In this document: in pieces, positions 18,217 to 26,784 of the stretch
How positions within the stretch are numbered: position 1 is the stretch's first letter
Layout: each line of letters begins with the position of its first letter
Assembly (NCBI GenBank): GCA_965215855.1
Contig: CBDCER010000003.1
Span: forward strand, 1,054,001-1,118,000
Length of the DNA: 64,000 nucleotides
Direction of reading: 5' to 3'
Source of the DNA: J027 sp965215855
GTDB lineage: Bacteria; Chloroflexota; Anaerolineae; Aggregatilineales; J027
Notes under the pieces: model-generated
The model's input: only the letters and a program-made list of their open reading frames with translations
Told to the model about the DNA's origin: nothing
Databases searched by the model: none
Program-made: the position numbers and the translations under genes

Positions 18217-19714
18217 ACAACCCAGTTTGCGTCTGATAGACTGGCTTAGACTCGATACCCTTCAACGCCAAGATATGCAACCAAGGGCGTGCAGTGTCAG
18301 TAGATGGCACGACCAGATAGCGCACGCCCTCTAAATCCCGCAAATTGTGAGCCAGGTCTTCCGGCGTGGGGAAATAGACCACCCAGACCTGTGGCTCGGC
18401 TCCCAAATACCATTGCAAGTGCCAACCCAGCCAATTATCATACACAATCTGTCCGGCATAATCCTGGTTCAGTGTCCGTGCTAGTCGGTCAATATCCTGT
18501 AGATTATCGGGGTCGGTACGTTCAACAGCATCTATCGCCGTTGTCCAGCTTAAACTGATGACCAGCAATCCAATGATAATAAGACTACCGCGCCAATATC
18601 CCGCTAGCCAGACGAGACTCTGAGCAGCCACTAGTATCAAAAACGGCATGATTGGCAATATATAGCGATCCCAGGTGCTGAAAGCTACCAGCCAGTAGAT
18701 GCCCATGTACCATACCACAAACCCCGCAATCAGCCATCTAGTCAGGTCGGCTTGAGGCACAGGTGCGGCGGAGGGCCTCAGATCCTCTCCTACCAACCAT
18801 GTTCTTGTACCATTTGCCACCAACCAGGTTACGCCCATCACCCCCAACCCTATCGCCAGCCAACCATTCCCAATGCCCTGCGATACCAACTCCAGCCATG
18901 CCTCGGCTCGCGGCCACACCTCATCGGATCGAATAAACCGCCCGGGATTGTTGTTGTGGCTGCCGAGTTCGATGAAGCTTTGGGCCAACCGACTCTGATC
19001 CCAGAGAACAATCAGTATCACAGGCACGGCTATGCCCAGCAAAAAGGCCGCCCCACGTCTAAGTACCGCGAATGGTTGTAATGGCTGTGCAATATTCACA
19101 ATCCCGCTGATGAGACCAATCCCAACCACCAACGGCCCCAGCCACAACCCCGTCGGTTTCATAATCACAGCTAGCCCCAAACCGAATCCCGCCAGTCCCC
19201 ATCGTCGCCGCGCTGCGAACCACGCGGCCAATAATATCCAAGCCAGCATAGGCGTATCTTGGAAGACAGTTGGTCCATAGCCAATATCCAGCGGCGATAA
19301 CGCTAACAATAATAATGCCATGTTCGCTACGTGTGGATCGCCCGTGATATGCCGTGCCAGAGCATAGAACACTGCCAGTTCGATCAGGCTGAAAAACGTA
19401 TTGGGAATGCGGGCTGCGAATTCGTTTTCGCCCCATATCGACAAACTAATTCCCACCAGAAAGAACGTGGTCGGTGGCTTATCGGTGGCAACCTCATTCA
19501 GGTTCCAATCGCCCTGTAACACAATTTGGCGAGCATGGCTGGCGAACAGAGCTTCATCAGCATGAAAATGGCTATTGCGGGCTAATCCACCGATGCGAAA
19601 AAACGCTCCCAACAGAATCAAAAACGCCGGTAGGAAAACCGACGTTCGTGAAAGACGGGGGCTAATTGGTGAAGCGGTAGCGGAAGAGCGTCCAGAGGGC
19701 GATGAAAAAGTCAT
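18140..19714 (-). CDS. GT39/ArnT-like membrane glycosyltransferase
   Basis: This polytopic GT-C enzyme has about eleven membrane helices. The family motif is clear: the first loop has NSHFHADEALFASHARQ (Asp-Glu catalytic pair), then WNLNEVATDKPPTTFF. It would transfer a sugar from polyprenyl-phosphate to protein or lipid on the outer face. The frame is open back to 19774, but that part overlaps the GT2 gene. The ATG at 19714 gives a more reasonable Ser-rich cytoplasmic head, though the exact start is uncertain. It follows the GT2 gene, whose product could make the lipid-linked sugar donor. Confidence 0.85.
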   Translation of the reverse strand: MTFSSPSGRSSATASPISPRLSRTSVFLPAFLILLGAFFRIGGLARNSHFHADEALFASHARQIVLQGDWNLNEVATDKPPTTFFLVGISLSIWGENEFAARIPNTFFSLIELAVFYALARHITGDPHVANMALLLLALSPLDIGYGPTVFQDTPMLAWILLAAWFAARRRWGLAGFGLGLAVIMKPTGLWLGPLVVGIGLISGIVNIAQPLQPFAVLRRGAAFLLGIAVPVILIVLWDQSRLAQSFIELGSHNNNPGRFIRSDEVWPRAEAWLELVSQGIGNGWLAIGLGVMGVTWLVANGTRTWLVGEDLRPSAAPVPQADLTRWLIAGFVVWYMGIYWLVAFSTWDRYILPIMPFLILVAAQSLVWLAGYWRGSLIIIGLLVISLSWTTAIDAVERTDPDNLQDIDRLARTLNQDYAGQIVYDNWLGWHLQWYLGAEPQVWVVYFPTPEDLAHNLRDLEGVRYLVVPSTDTARPWLHILALKGIESKPVYQTQTGLFILYRLTRQNDPTHHNALPKITPIQ

Positions 19715-20342
19715 ACCATTTGATCTTCTTGCCTTCGTTCCACTCGCGTCCATTGTATGAAATGGGAACTTCATAAATACGGTGTCTGCGCTTCAAGATT
19801 TTTGCTGTGACTTCTGGCTCAATCTCAAAACCCGTTGAGCGCAAATTCAGTTCACGAATGACATCTGCTCGGAAGACTTTGTAGCACGTCTCCATGTCAC
19901 TGATGATCGAGTTATAGAGGATGTTGGTGACAAAGGTCAAGGTGCGGTTAGCAATCATGTTCCAAAAGAACATGGCTTTGCGTGGCCCGCCTAAAAAACG
20001 TGATCCATACACCACATCAGTGATACCTTCTTCCAACGGTCTCAGAAGCGCTGGATAATCACGGGGGTCATATTCCATATCAGCGTCCTGGATCAAGAAG
20101 ACATCGCCTGTCGCCTGGCTGAAACCAGTGCGGACGGCAGCTCCTTTACCCTTGTTCTGCTCGTGCAATACAAACCGTACTACCTCGTTTTCCAGGGTTG
20201 CCAGCAGATCGCGTGTGCCATCTGTAGAGCCGTCATCGACAATCACTATTTCATCGACCATTTCCGTTGCTAATACGCGCTGTACGACGTTTTCAATGGT
20301 CTTGACTTCGTTATAACAGGGGATAATGACTGAAACCTTCAA
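19662..20342 (-). CDS. GT2 glycosyltransferase (dolichyl/polyprenyl-phosphate sugar synthase-like)
   Basis: The 226 residues start with the GT-A fold signature VSVIIPCYNE, then VIVDDGSTDGT (nucleotide-binding Asp pair), QDADMEYDPRDYP (DxD-like metal site) and the C-terminal ISYNGREWNEGKKIKWYD found in DPM1/ALG5 relatives. It makes a polyprenyl-phosphate-linked hexose from a nucleotide sugar. The frame is open to 20630, but family similarity begins at the TTG at 20342, which has AGGAAG upstream, so I chose that start. Residues upstream of it are read antisense to the next gene. It is probably co-transcribed with the GT39 gene. Confidence 0.9.
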   Translation of the reverse strand: MKVSVIIPCYNEVKTIENVVQRVLATEMVDEIVIVDDGSTDGTRDLLATLENEVVRFVLHEQNKGKGAAVRTGFSQATGDVFLIQDADMEYDPRDYPALLRPLEEGITDVVYGSRFLGGPRKAMFFWNMIANRTLTFVTNILYNSIISDMETCYKVFRADVIRELNLRSTGFEIEPEVTAKILKRRHRIYEVPISYNGREWNEGKKIKWYDFFIALWTLFRYRFTN

Positions 20343-20378
20343 ATTCAGCTTCCTACAATCTGTTGAAGATATTTTGTG

Positions 20379-20384
20379 TATAAT
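20379..20384 (+). promoter_or_regulatory. Candidate -10 box of the DUF1028-holA operon
   Basis: A perfect TATAAT lies 48 bp before the start of the five-gene operon in the divergent region. The -35 region is poor, so this is tentative. Confidence 0.3.
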
Positions 20385-20432
20385 AGCGACCTGAACAGAA
20401 TAAATCCACCGTCGATCAGGAGAACATAGACG

Positions 20433-21314
20433 ATGCGTCAGCCGATTTTCAATACATTCAGCATTGTGGGCTACGATCCCGACGAACAAGCCTGGGGCGT
20501 GGCCGTCGCCAGTAAGTTTCTGGCTGCCGCTGCGGTGGTCAGCTGGGCGCGGGCTGGTGCCGGGGCCGTCGCTACCCAGGCGTTCGCTAAACTTGGTTTT
20601 GGTCCTGATGGGCTGAACTTCATGGCACAAGGTCTCAGCGCCGAGGAAACTTTAGCCCGCTTGCTGGCTGCTGATGATAATGCAGCCCATCGCCAGGTAG
20701 GAATTGTGGACACTCAGGGCAACGCAGCCGCTCATACTGGCGATGATTGCTTTGAATGGGCTGGGCACCGGACAGGCCAGAACTACACTTGTCAGGGCAA
20801 TATTTTGACCGGGCCGGAGACGCTGGATGCGATGGCCGCCGCGTTCGAAAGCACATCCGGTGAACTGGCAGACCGTTTAATGGCAGCATTACTGGCGGGT
20901 GATAAAGCTGGCGGAGACCGACGAGGCAAACAGTCGGCAGGACTACTGGTCGTTAAACCTGGTGGCGGCTATGGCGGCGACACAGACCGCTATCTGGATT
21001 TGCGCGTGGACGACGATCCTGATCCGGTAACACGGCTGGCGGAACTGGTCAAATTGCATCATCTCTATTTTGGTGAGTCGCGTCCGGAAGATATTTTGCC
21101 CATTGATGCTGTTATCGCTACTGAACTCCAAAAACTGCTGACCGAACAGGGCCATTATACGGGACCAGTCAGTGGTGTATGGGATGATGACAGCAAAGCC
21201 GCGTTTTGGGCGTTTTGTGGCATTGAAAACTTGGAGGAACGCTGGGCGCTGGATGAAGAACCTGATTTCATTGATCGTATCGTCCTCGAATTCATCCATG
21301 AACGGTTTGGATAG
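20433..21314 (+). CDS. DUF1028 Ntn-hydrolase-like protein
   Basis: The N-terminal about 205 residues are a DUF1028 domain (FNTFSIVGYDPDEQAWGVAVASKF, later GDKAGGDRRGKQSAGLLV), a family with an Ntn-hydrolase fold and no firm biochemical role. The C-terminal about 85 residues contain a putative peptidoglycan-binding-like helical unit (ELQKLLTEQGHYTGPVSGVWDDDSKAAFWAF), as in many DUF1028 proteins. It is the first gene of a tight plus-strand operon: arginase starts 5 bp later. The shared operon hints at a role in amino-acid or amide breakdown, but that is inference. Confidence 0.85.
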   Translation: MRQPIFNTFSIVGYDPDEQAWGVAVASKFLAAAAVVSWARAGAGAVATQAFAKLGFGPDGLNFMAQGLSAEETLARLLAADDNAAHRQVGIVDTQGNAAAHTGDDCFEWAGHRTGQNYTCQGNILTGPETLDAMAAAFESTSGELADRLMAALLAGDKAGGDRRGKQSAGLLVVKPGGGYGGDTDRYLDLRVDDDPDPVTRLAELVKLHHLYFGESRPEDILPIDAVIATELQKLLTEQGHYTGPVSGVWDDDSKAAFWAFCGIENLEERWALDEEPDFIDRIVLEFIHERFG

Positions 21315-21319
21315 CAGTA

Positions 21320-22237
21320 ATGGATAACATCGTTCGTATCTTCGGTGTACCGATGGATTTGGGTCAAACGCGGCGCGGTGTCGATATGGGACCGAGCGCC
21401 GTGCGTTATGCTGGCCTGTTTGAACGTTTGGAACGCCTGGGCTACGAAGTGCATGATGGCGGCAATATCGAAGTCGCCCAAATTGAGGAAATCAAAGACC
21501 GCCCGCCCGAAGATCAAAGTGTGGCGCAGGAGCAGGCGCGGTGTCTGCCAGAAGTGGTGCATGTCTGTCAGGCAATTTACGATCAAACCATCGCTTGCCT
21601 CAATGCTCATGAGCGCGTTATTTTTCTGGGTGGAGATCATAGCATCAGCATCGGTTCTATCGCTGGAATCAGCAAGATGGAGCGTGTCGGTGTATTGTGG
21701 ATTGATGCCCATGCCGACATCAACACGCCGAAAACGACGCCATCTGGCAATATTCACGGCATGAGTGTGGCGACTCTGTTGGGATATGGTCCGTCGGAAT
21801 TGGTCAATATCGGCTATGAAGGTGCAAAAATTAAGCCAGAGCAGGTGGTAATGATCGGTATTCGGGATTTAGACGCGGGCGAGCGCCAACGTCTGCAAGA
21901 AAATGGCATTACGGTTTTCACCATGCGACAGATTGATGAACTCGGCATGGCGACAGTGATCCGGCTGGCGCTGGACCGGCTGCGGCCCTATAAACGGCTG
22001 CACGTCAGTCTCGATTTGGATGGCCTTGACCCGGAGGTTGCACCAGGTGTTGGCACGCCGGTTCCAGGAGGACTGAATTATCGTGAGGCGCATCTACTTA
22101 TGGAAATTCTGGCGGATAGCGACAAAGTGCGATCACTGGATATTGTTGAAATCAACCCGATTTTGGATAATGGCAACACTACCGGACAGATTGCGGTGGA
22201 ATTGGCTGCCAGTCTATTTGGGCAACGGATTTTGTGA
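21320..22237 (+). CDS. rocF: Arginase
   Basis: This 305-residue ureohydrolase should hydrolyse L-arginine to ornithine and urea. The binuclear Mn ligands are present: GGDHSISIG, DAHADIN and SLDLDGLDPEVAPG. The arginase-specific N-terminus (GVPMDLGQTRRGVDMGPSAVRYAGL) and the SGNIHGM segment favour arginase over agmatinase. It lies in an operon with a DUF1028 protein upstream and a lipoprotein that overlaps its stop. No urease genes are in the window. Confidence 0.93.
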   Translation: MDNIVRIFGVPMDLGQTRRGVDMGPSAVRYAGLFERLERLGYEVHDGGNIEVAQIEEIKDRPPEDQSVAQEQARCLPEVVHVCQAIYDQTIACLNAHERVIFLGGDHSISIGSIAGISKMERVGVLWIDAHADINTPKTTPSGNIHGMSVATLLGYGPSELVNIGYEGAKIKPEQVVMIGIRDLDAGERQRLQENGITVFTMRQIDELGMATVIRLALDRLRPYKRLHVSLDLDGLDPEVAPGVGTPVPGGLNYREAHLLMEILADSDKVRSLDIVEINPILDNGNTTGQIAVELAASLFGQRIL

Positions 22238-23067
22238 TGAGACGTTTCTTATTCTTGAGCTTTCTATTGTTGTTTGGCGTCACGGCTTGTGGAGTCCTTA
22301 GCCCGGATCCGACGTTGACGCCGATTATCGTCACGGCGACATCACGTTTCGTGGTAGTGACCAACACACCGACACCAGAAGCATCGCCTGTGTTGGCTCC
22401 TACTCTAGTCAGTAGCGGGGTCGAGGCGACTGTTGGTCCGCCAACGCTGACACCAACGACCATCATCACCATGACACCGACGTTTACACCCACGCCAACG
22501 GATACACCTGTTACACCTGGTGTCCCCGCCTTCCAGCCCGTTGGGGTGATCGGTGGCACGGGCGCGGGAGCAGTTACCTGTGCCAGCCAGCCATCGGGCG
22601 GATTTGCCACTATCTACAATAGTGATTCAGCACTAGCCGCTCAACTCAGTTGCCCGATTGATGCACCGGTCGTGGTATCTGCTGCCTATCAACCCTTTGA
22701 GCGCGGCCTGATGATTTGGGTATCGCAGGTCGGCACAAGTGGGCAGCCTGGAATTTATGTCCTTTATACCAACAACACCTATAGCCGGTTTATCGACACC
22801 TGGCGCGACGGTGTTGACCCATCCAGCACTGGACAAGAACCACCCGACGGCTATTTCGAGCCAGTGCGCGGTTTTGGTAAGGTCTGGCGCGAGTCAGGCG
22901 GTGTGCGTGATAGCCTGGGGTGGGCGACCTCACTCGAAATTGGTGGCAGTGGCACAGTTCAAGTCTTCGAGCGCGGCGAAATGGTCTACATTAGCCAGAC
23001 CGGGCAAACCTATATCGTCATCGCTGGTACACCTGGTACCTGGACATCGGTCTCCATCGCCTATTAA
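22234..23067 (+). CDS. Secreted lipoprotein with Thr/Pro-rich linker
   Basis: A signal peptide ends in the lipobox VTAC at about residue 19. A disordered stretch rich in Thr-Pro (about 25-95) follows, then two related beta-rich units around residues 150-275 with the pattern ERGLMIWVSQ and ERGEMVYISQ. These resemble the LGFP-like extracellular repeats common in Chloroflexota lipoproteins (SLGWATSLEIGGS). It is probably anchored on the cell surface. GTG at 22234 or ATG at 22237 could be used, and both overlap the arginase stop. The function is unknown. Confidence 0.8.
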   Translation: MMRRFLFLSFLLLFGVTACGVLSPDPTLTPIIVTATSRFVVVTNTPTPEASPVLAPTLVSSGVEATVGPPTLTPTTIITMTPTFTPTPTDTPVTPGVPAFQPVGVIGGTGAGAVTCASQPSGGFATIYNSDSALAAQLSCPIDAPVVVSAAYQPFERGLMIWVSQVGTSGQPGIYVLYTNNTYSRFIDTWRDGVDPSSTGQEPPDGYFEPVRGFGKVWRESGGVRDSLGWATSLEIGGSGTVQVFERGEMVYISQTGQTYIVIAGTPGTWTSVSIAY

Positions 23068-23069
23068 TC

Positions 23070-24917
23070 ATGCCTTCCCAAACTTCCCGTCTCACTCACT
23101 GGTCGATTCTGCTCGGCGTCTTATTGCTGAGTTTTTTCGTCCTCGTCCACAATCTGGACGAAACATCATTATGGGCCGATGAGGGCTGGACAATTGCGGC
23201 CACGGCTGAAACAAATCCCATCAATGTCATCACCAAATGGGTGGATGAGGATGTCCACCCCCCGCTGTTCTTCATCAATCTGAACATCTGGCGGCAGTTT
23301 ACCGGAGATACCATCTTCGAGATGCGCTATTTCTCGGTATTGATCACGTTGATCGGTATAGCGGTAATGTATCGTCTAGGCAAGGCCATGTTCTCAGCGC
23401 GGACTGGAGTGATTGCGGCATTATTTTTCGGACTGCATGACCTGGTCACTGTGTTGACGCAAGAAGTACGCCATTATCCGCAGCAACAAACTGCGACAGC
23501 CCTCGCGCTCTGGATGTACTGGCGGTTCTGGCAACGCCCTACCCGCAATCGTGGGGTTGCATTTGCCATCAGTGGTGCAATCCTCATCTGGTCACATTAT
23601 TGGGGCGGACTCGTGTTGCTGGCGCTGGCGTTACACGCGCTGGTTACGCGCCGCCAGAATCTACAGCCATACATCCTGGCGAATGTTAGCATTGGGCTGC
23701 TATATCTCCCCTGGCTACCCAGCATCTATGGACAAGTCACCACCGAGCGCCCTGGCGGATTGCCTCATGCCCTGGCGAATTCGTGGACAGTCTATAAAAC
23801 ACTGGCTTATCAACTGGTCGGCATTCCAGAGATTCTGTGGCTGGTGTTAGCAGGCATTGGGATTTTGGGGACGTTACACGCTACTCAACACCGTGACTGG
23901 CTACCAACACCCGCCAGCAGTTTACCAGTGCTGGTAATTGTGGTGGTCATAGGACTTTCGCTGCTGATGAACGCACAATACCCCACGTTGTCATTTCGCT
24001 CGCTGGCGGTGATCATTCCGCCACTAGCAGTATTGGTGGCGCGAACATTGTCACAATTTCGCCTGCGCGAACAAGCAGTAATGCTGGCTTTTCTGCTGAT
24101 ACACTCGTTGGCGACAACCAGTGCTGGCCCCGTCGAGCGTCCACCCTGGCCTGGCCTGGCAGATTTCCTGGCGAGTCACACGACATCTGACGAGTTGATT
24201 CTGATGGAGATGGATAGCGACGAATATGCACTGGCCTATTATTTGGATCACAGCGGGGGCGATTTGCGCTATCTCTCCAGCCAGCATGAACGCGAGAAGA
24301 ATCCCGATGAATTTCCGGCTTTCTTGACCGAATCGTTGGTGGATGTCGATGGTCTGTGGTTGGCTCGCTTTGGCTATTTCGAGCCAGAGCATGATATCCG
24401 CCCTTTACTGGAAACGATGGGCTTTGTCCAGACTGCTGCACCGCTGATGGAATGGGGTATATATGTCGATGGCCGCCCGATTGAAGTTTTTCGTTATGAT
24501 CGCGTGCCAGACGAGCCACTGGTCGTTTTCGGCAACGTAATGGGCTTGATGCACTATTCTTACACCCTGCATGACGATTGGGTGACGGTTAATTTGCTGT
24601 GGTCACCCACTGTCAAACCGGAACAGACGTATACGATTTCTACTTTTATGCTCCAACCTGGCATCCCGCTGGAACGCCAACACGATAGTTATCCGTTTGA
24701 AGAACGTTCCCCCACACTGGAATGGGAGGCTGATGGATATTATGCTGATAGCCACCGCTTGCCATTGCCATCCGTACCTGGGCACTATCTTGTCGGCATC
24801 AAAGTCTATTGGTTCTTGGATGCGAATTTTACACAATTAGAAATCGCGCCCGCTTCGGATTGCAGCGCCAGCGAGACCTGTGAATTCATCTTTATTGGCG
24901 AAGTCGAGATTAATTGA
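23070..24917 (+). CDS. GT-C membrane glycosyltransferase-like protein (GT39 type)
   Basis: The 615-residue protein has an N-terminal membrane half of about ten helices (to about residue 370) and a soluble C-terminal half of about 245 residues. The first loop has the GT-C pattern LWADEGWTIAAT (Asp-Glu pair) followed by DEDVHPPLFF, as in PMT_2/ArnT proteins. It probably transfers a sugar from a polyprenyl-phosphate donor outside the cell. The soluble half may bind the acceptor. It starts 3 bp after the lipoprotein gene and its stop touches the holA start. Confidence 0.83.
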   Translation: MPSQTSRLTHWSILLGVLLLSFFVLVHNLDETSLWADEGWTIAATAETNPINVITKWVDEDVHPPLFFINLNIWRQFTGDTIFEMRYFSVLITLIGIAVMYRLGKAMFSARTGVIAALFFGLHDLVTVLTQEVRHYPQQQTATALALWMYWRFWQRPTRNRGVAFAISGAILIWSHYWGGLVLLALALHALVTRRQNLQPYILANVSIGLLYLPWLPSIYGQVTTERPGGLPHALANSWTVYKTLAYQLVGIPEILWLVLAGIGILGTLHATQHRDWLPTPASSLPVLVIVVVIGLSLLMNAQYPTLSFRSLAVIIPPLAVLVARTLSQFRLREQAVMLAFLLIHSLATTSAGPVERPPWPGLADFLASHTTSDELILMEMDSDEYALAYYLDHSGGDLRYLSSQHEREKNPDEFPAFLTESLVDVDGLWLARFGYFEPEHDIRPLLETMGFVQTAAPLMEWGIYVDGRPIEVFRYDRVPDEPLVVFGNVMGLMHYSYTLHDDWVTVNLLWSPTVKPEQTYTISTFMLQPGIPLERQHDSYPFEERSPTLEWEADGYYADSHRLPLPSVPGHYLVGIKVYWFLDANFTQLEIAPASDCSASETCEFIFIGEVEIN

Positions 24918-24918
24918 T

Positions 24919-25905
24919 ATGGCCCGTAAAACTCCAACATTCTACATCCTACACGGCGAAGACGAGTTCAATATCAACGCCCGCGTGAAAGACTTCCGCG
25001 AGAAGATGGGCGATAACCTGAATATCAGTGAATTTGATGGGGCCAAAGCCTCGGTTGCCGAAGTGCTGGCGGCGGCCTGTGCGATGCCTTTTCTATCCGA
25101 CCGGCGTCTGGTATTGGTCAGTGGCATGTTGAGTCATTTGGGCCGACGTGGCGCTGGTAAAGGTGCAAAGGAGCAACTGGCGCGGCTAGTGGAGCAATTG
25201 CCCACGTTGCCCGAATCAGCACGATTGGTCTTTATCGAATCGAAGACACTTTCTAACAACCATGCAGTGATCCGCCTTGTCAAAGAAGATCCATCCGGCT
25301 ATATGAAAGCCTTCAATGCTCCCAAAAACCCAACAGGTTGGATCATGCGACAGGCCGAGGGCTATGAAGTAACCATTGAACCACGAGCAGCAGCGGCACT
25401 GGCAGCGGTTGTGGGAGATGACCTGCGGGTGGCAGACAACGAACTCTTCAAGTTGGCGGCGTTTGTGGGGGCGGGTGGCACAATCACCGAAAATGAGGTC
25501 GAAACTCTGACGCCGTATGTTGCCGAGGGCAATATATTTGAGATGGTCGATGCACTGGGAAGGCGTGATGGCAAAAATGCCATGCGGATGCTTCATCAAC
25601 TGATTGATGTTGACCAACAGGAACCTATGCAGATTTTCAGTATGGTTATCCGCCAGTTTCGATTACTCATCCAAGCCCGTGATATTTTAGATCATGGCGG
25701 CAACGCTCATAGTGTGACACAGGCATTAAATATTCACAGCTTCGTGGCGGAAAAAGTAACCCGACAGGCGCGAGGCTTTGCTATTGAACAATTGGAGCGC
25801 ATTTATCGTAACCTGCTCGAAACGGACGTCGGGATCAAAACTGGCAAGGTTACACCCGATGTGGCACTAGATTTATTTGTGGCTGGGGTTGCGGGCGGGC
25901 AATAG
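24919..25905 (+). CDS. holA: DNA polymerase III delta subunit
   Basis: A 328-residue clamp-loader subunit that opens the beta sliding clamp. The N-terminal nucleotide-binding-like domain begins TFYILHGEDEFNINARV and contains MPFLSDRRLVLVSG, both diagnostic of HolA. The C-terminal collar domain has ENEVETLTPYVAEGNIFEMVDALG and the QLERIYRNLLETDVGIKTGK motif. The ATG at 24919 is preferred over an upstream start, because translation there begins just at the end of the previous gene and matches the family N-terminus. The last 33 bp overlap the convergent gene. Confidence 0.93.
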   Translation: MARKTPTFYILHGEDEFNINARVKDFREKMGDNLNISEFDGAKASVAEVLAAACAMPFLSDRRLVLVSGMLSHLGRRGAGKGAKEQLARLVEQLPTLPESARLVFIESKTLSNNHAVIRLVKEDPSGYMKAFNAPKNPTGWIMRQAEGYEVTIEPRAAAALAAVVGDDLRVADNELFKLAAFVGAGGTITENEVETLTPYVAEGNIFEMVDALGRRDGKNAMRMLHQLIDVDQQEPMQIFSMVIRQFRLLIQARDILDHGGNAHSVTQALNIHSFVAEKVTRQARGFAIEQLERIYRNLLETDVGIKTGKVTPDVALDLFVAGVAGGQ

Positions 25906-26304
25906 TTCTTTCAGCCATTCTAAAGCGGCTTCGCGCTCCGTGAAAATGCGCTGTTCTACCTTCTTTTTCAACACCCGTGAAATAAGGTTGAAGGTTCTGG
26001 TAATGATTCTCCCGGCAATGGTTCGAGGCACGATGGTGGCAATGCGCCCTTCCAGTCCACGTTCTTGCAATAGGTCATAGATTTCCTGTCCACGCTTTTG
26101 CAAATATGGGCTGAGACCCATTACTGGATGCGAACCATCTTGCAACGTCAGGTATAGCTTATCTTCCGGCCACTTGCGGATGACTTCCAAATTCTTGTCA
26201 ACATATGCCCCGATGGATTCGCGCGACATCGACTCTAGCTTGGCTGCAAAAACTTGCCCTTCGTACAGCCATTCCATGTACATACCCGGTGCAAATTGTT
26301 CCAT
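25873..26304 (-). CDS. Small cytoplasmic protein of unknown function (143 aa, STAS-like?)
   Basis: I do not recognise a precise family. The alternating strand/helix pattern, with segments such as DKLYLTLQDG and REAALEWLKELL at the end, resembles SpoIIAA-like/STAS single-domain proteins, where the last helix follows FTEREAALEWL. There is no signal peptide or membrane segment. It is the last gene of a five-gene minus-strand operon, 27 bp after the FtsB/DivIC-like gene. Its end overlaps holA by 33 bp. Confidence 0.65.
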   Translation of the reverse strand: MEQFAPGMYMEWLYEGQVFAAKLESMSRESIGAYVDKNLEVIRKWPEDKLYLTLQDGSHPVMGLSPYLQKRGQEIYDLLQERGLEGRIATIVPRTIAGRIITRTFNLISRVLKKKVEQRIFTEREAALEWLKELLPARNPSHK

Positions 26305-26331
26305 TGTCTCCCCCTGAATATCGTGTGTTGG

Positions 26332-26784
26332 CTATGGCGGATCGCCATCAAAAAATAGACTCCACCACAATTGCCAAATTGGAACCTGTTCTTCCCTATC
26401 AGGTTCACGGGGTGGTGGTATCGCGGTCGGTTGGGCGACAGGCGTAGATTGCACAAAACTCGGATAGGGAATCACCAACACTTCACCCGGACGCACCATT
26501 TTGCCATCCCGATGTGCCCACTGGGCTACTGCCGATTCACTTTGCACAAAATCGAATTGCTTGCGAAGTTCAACATTCTCTTGCTGAAGCGCATCAATCG
26601 TGCCTTCGACCTGCACTTTTAGGTCATTATACACCTGCCCACGTCGAATGCGGGCACTGAAATTGATGGTCAGCAACAAGCCGATTGCCAGGATGGATAC
26701 AAACACCACCTGCACACCCGTGATTTGTTGGCGACGAGCGCGGCGGCGTTGCTGGCGCTGACGTTGCGCACGATCTTGCATCAA
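26332..26784 (-). CDS. FtsB/DivIC-like septum formation initiator
   Basis: A basic cytoplasmic head (residues 1-20, rich in Arg and Gln) precedes one membrane helix (about 24-43) and a coiled coil (about 48-85, NDLKVQVEGTIDALQQENVELR). The YVEAVARE-like end of the family follows (SESAVAQWAHRDGKMVRPGEVLVIPYP). A Pro-rich tail to residue 150 is longer than usual. It is the expected membrane scaffold of the divisome with FtsL/FtsQ. The ATG overlaps the stop of the amidohydrolase gene. Confidence 0.85.
   Translation of the reverse strand: MMQDRAQRQRQQRRRARRQQITGVQVVFVSILAIGLLLTINFSARIRRGQVYNDLKVQVEGTIDALQQENVELRKQFDFVQSESAVAQWAHRDGKMVRPGEVLVIPYPSFVQSTPVAQPTAIPPPREPDREEQVPIWQLWWSLFFDGDPP

Noticed and set aside
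19715..20630. Upstream extensions of the GT39 and GT2 frames (to 19774 and 20630)
   Set aside because: These parts overlap the neighbouring genes, lack family similarity, and better starts with ribosome sites or family match exist at 19714 and 20342.
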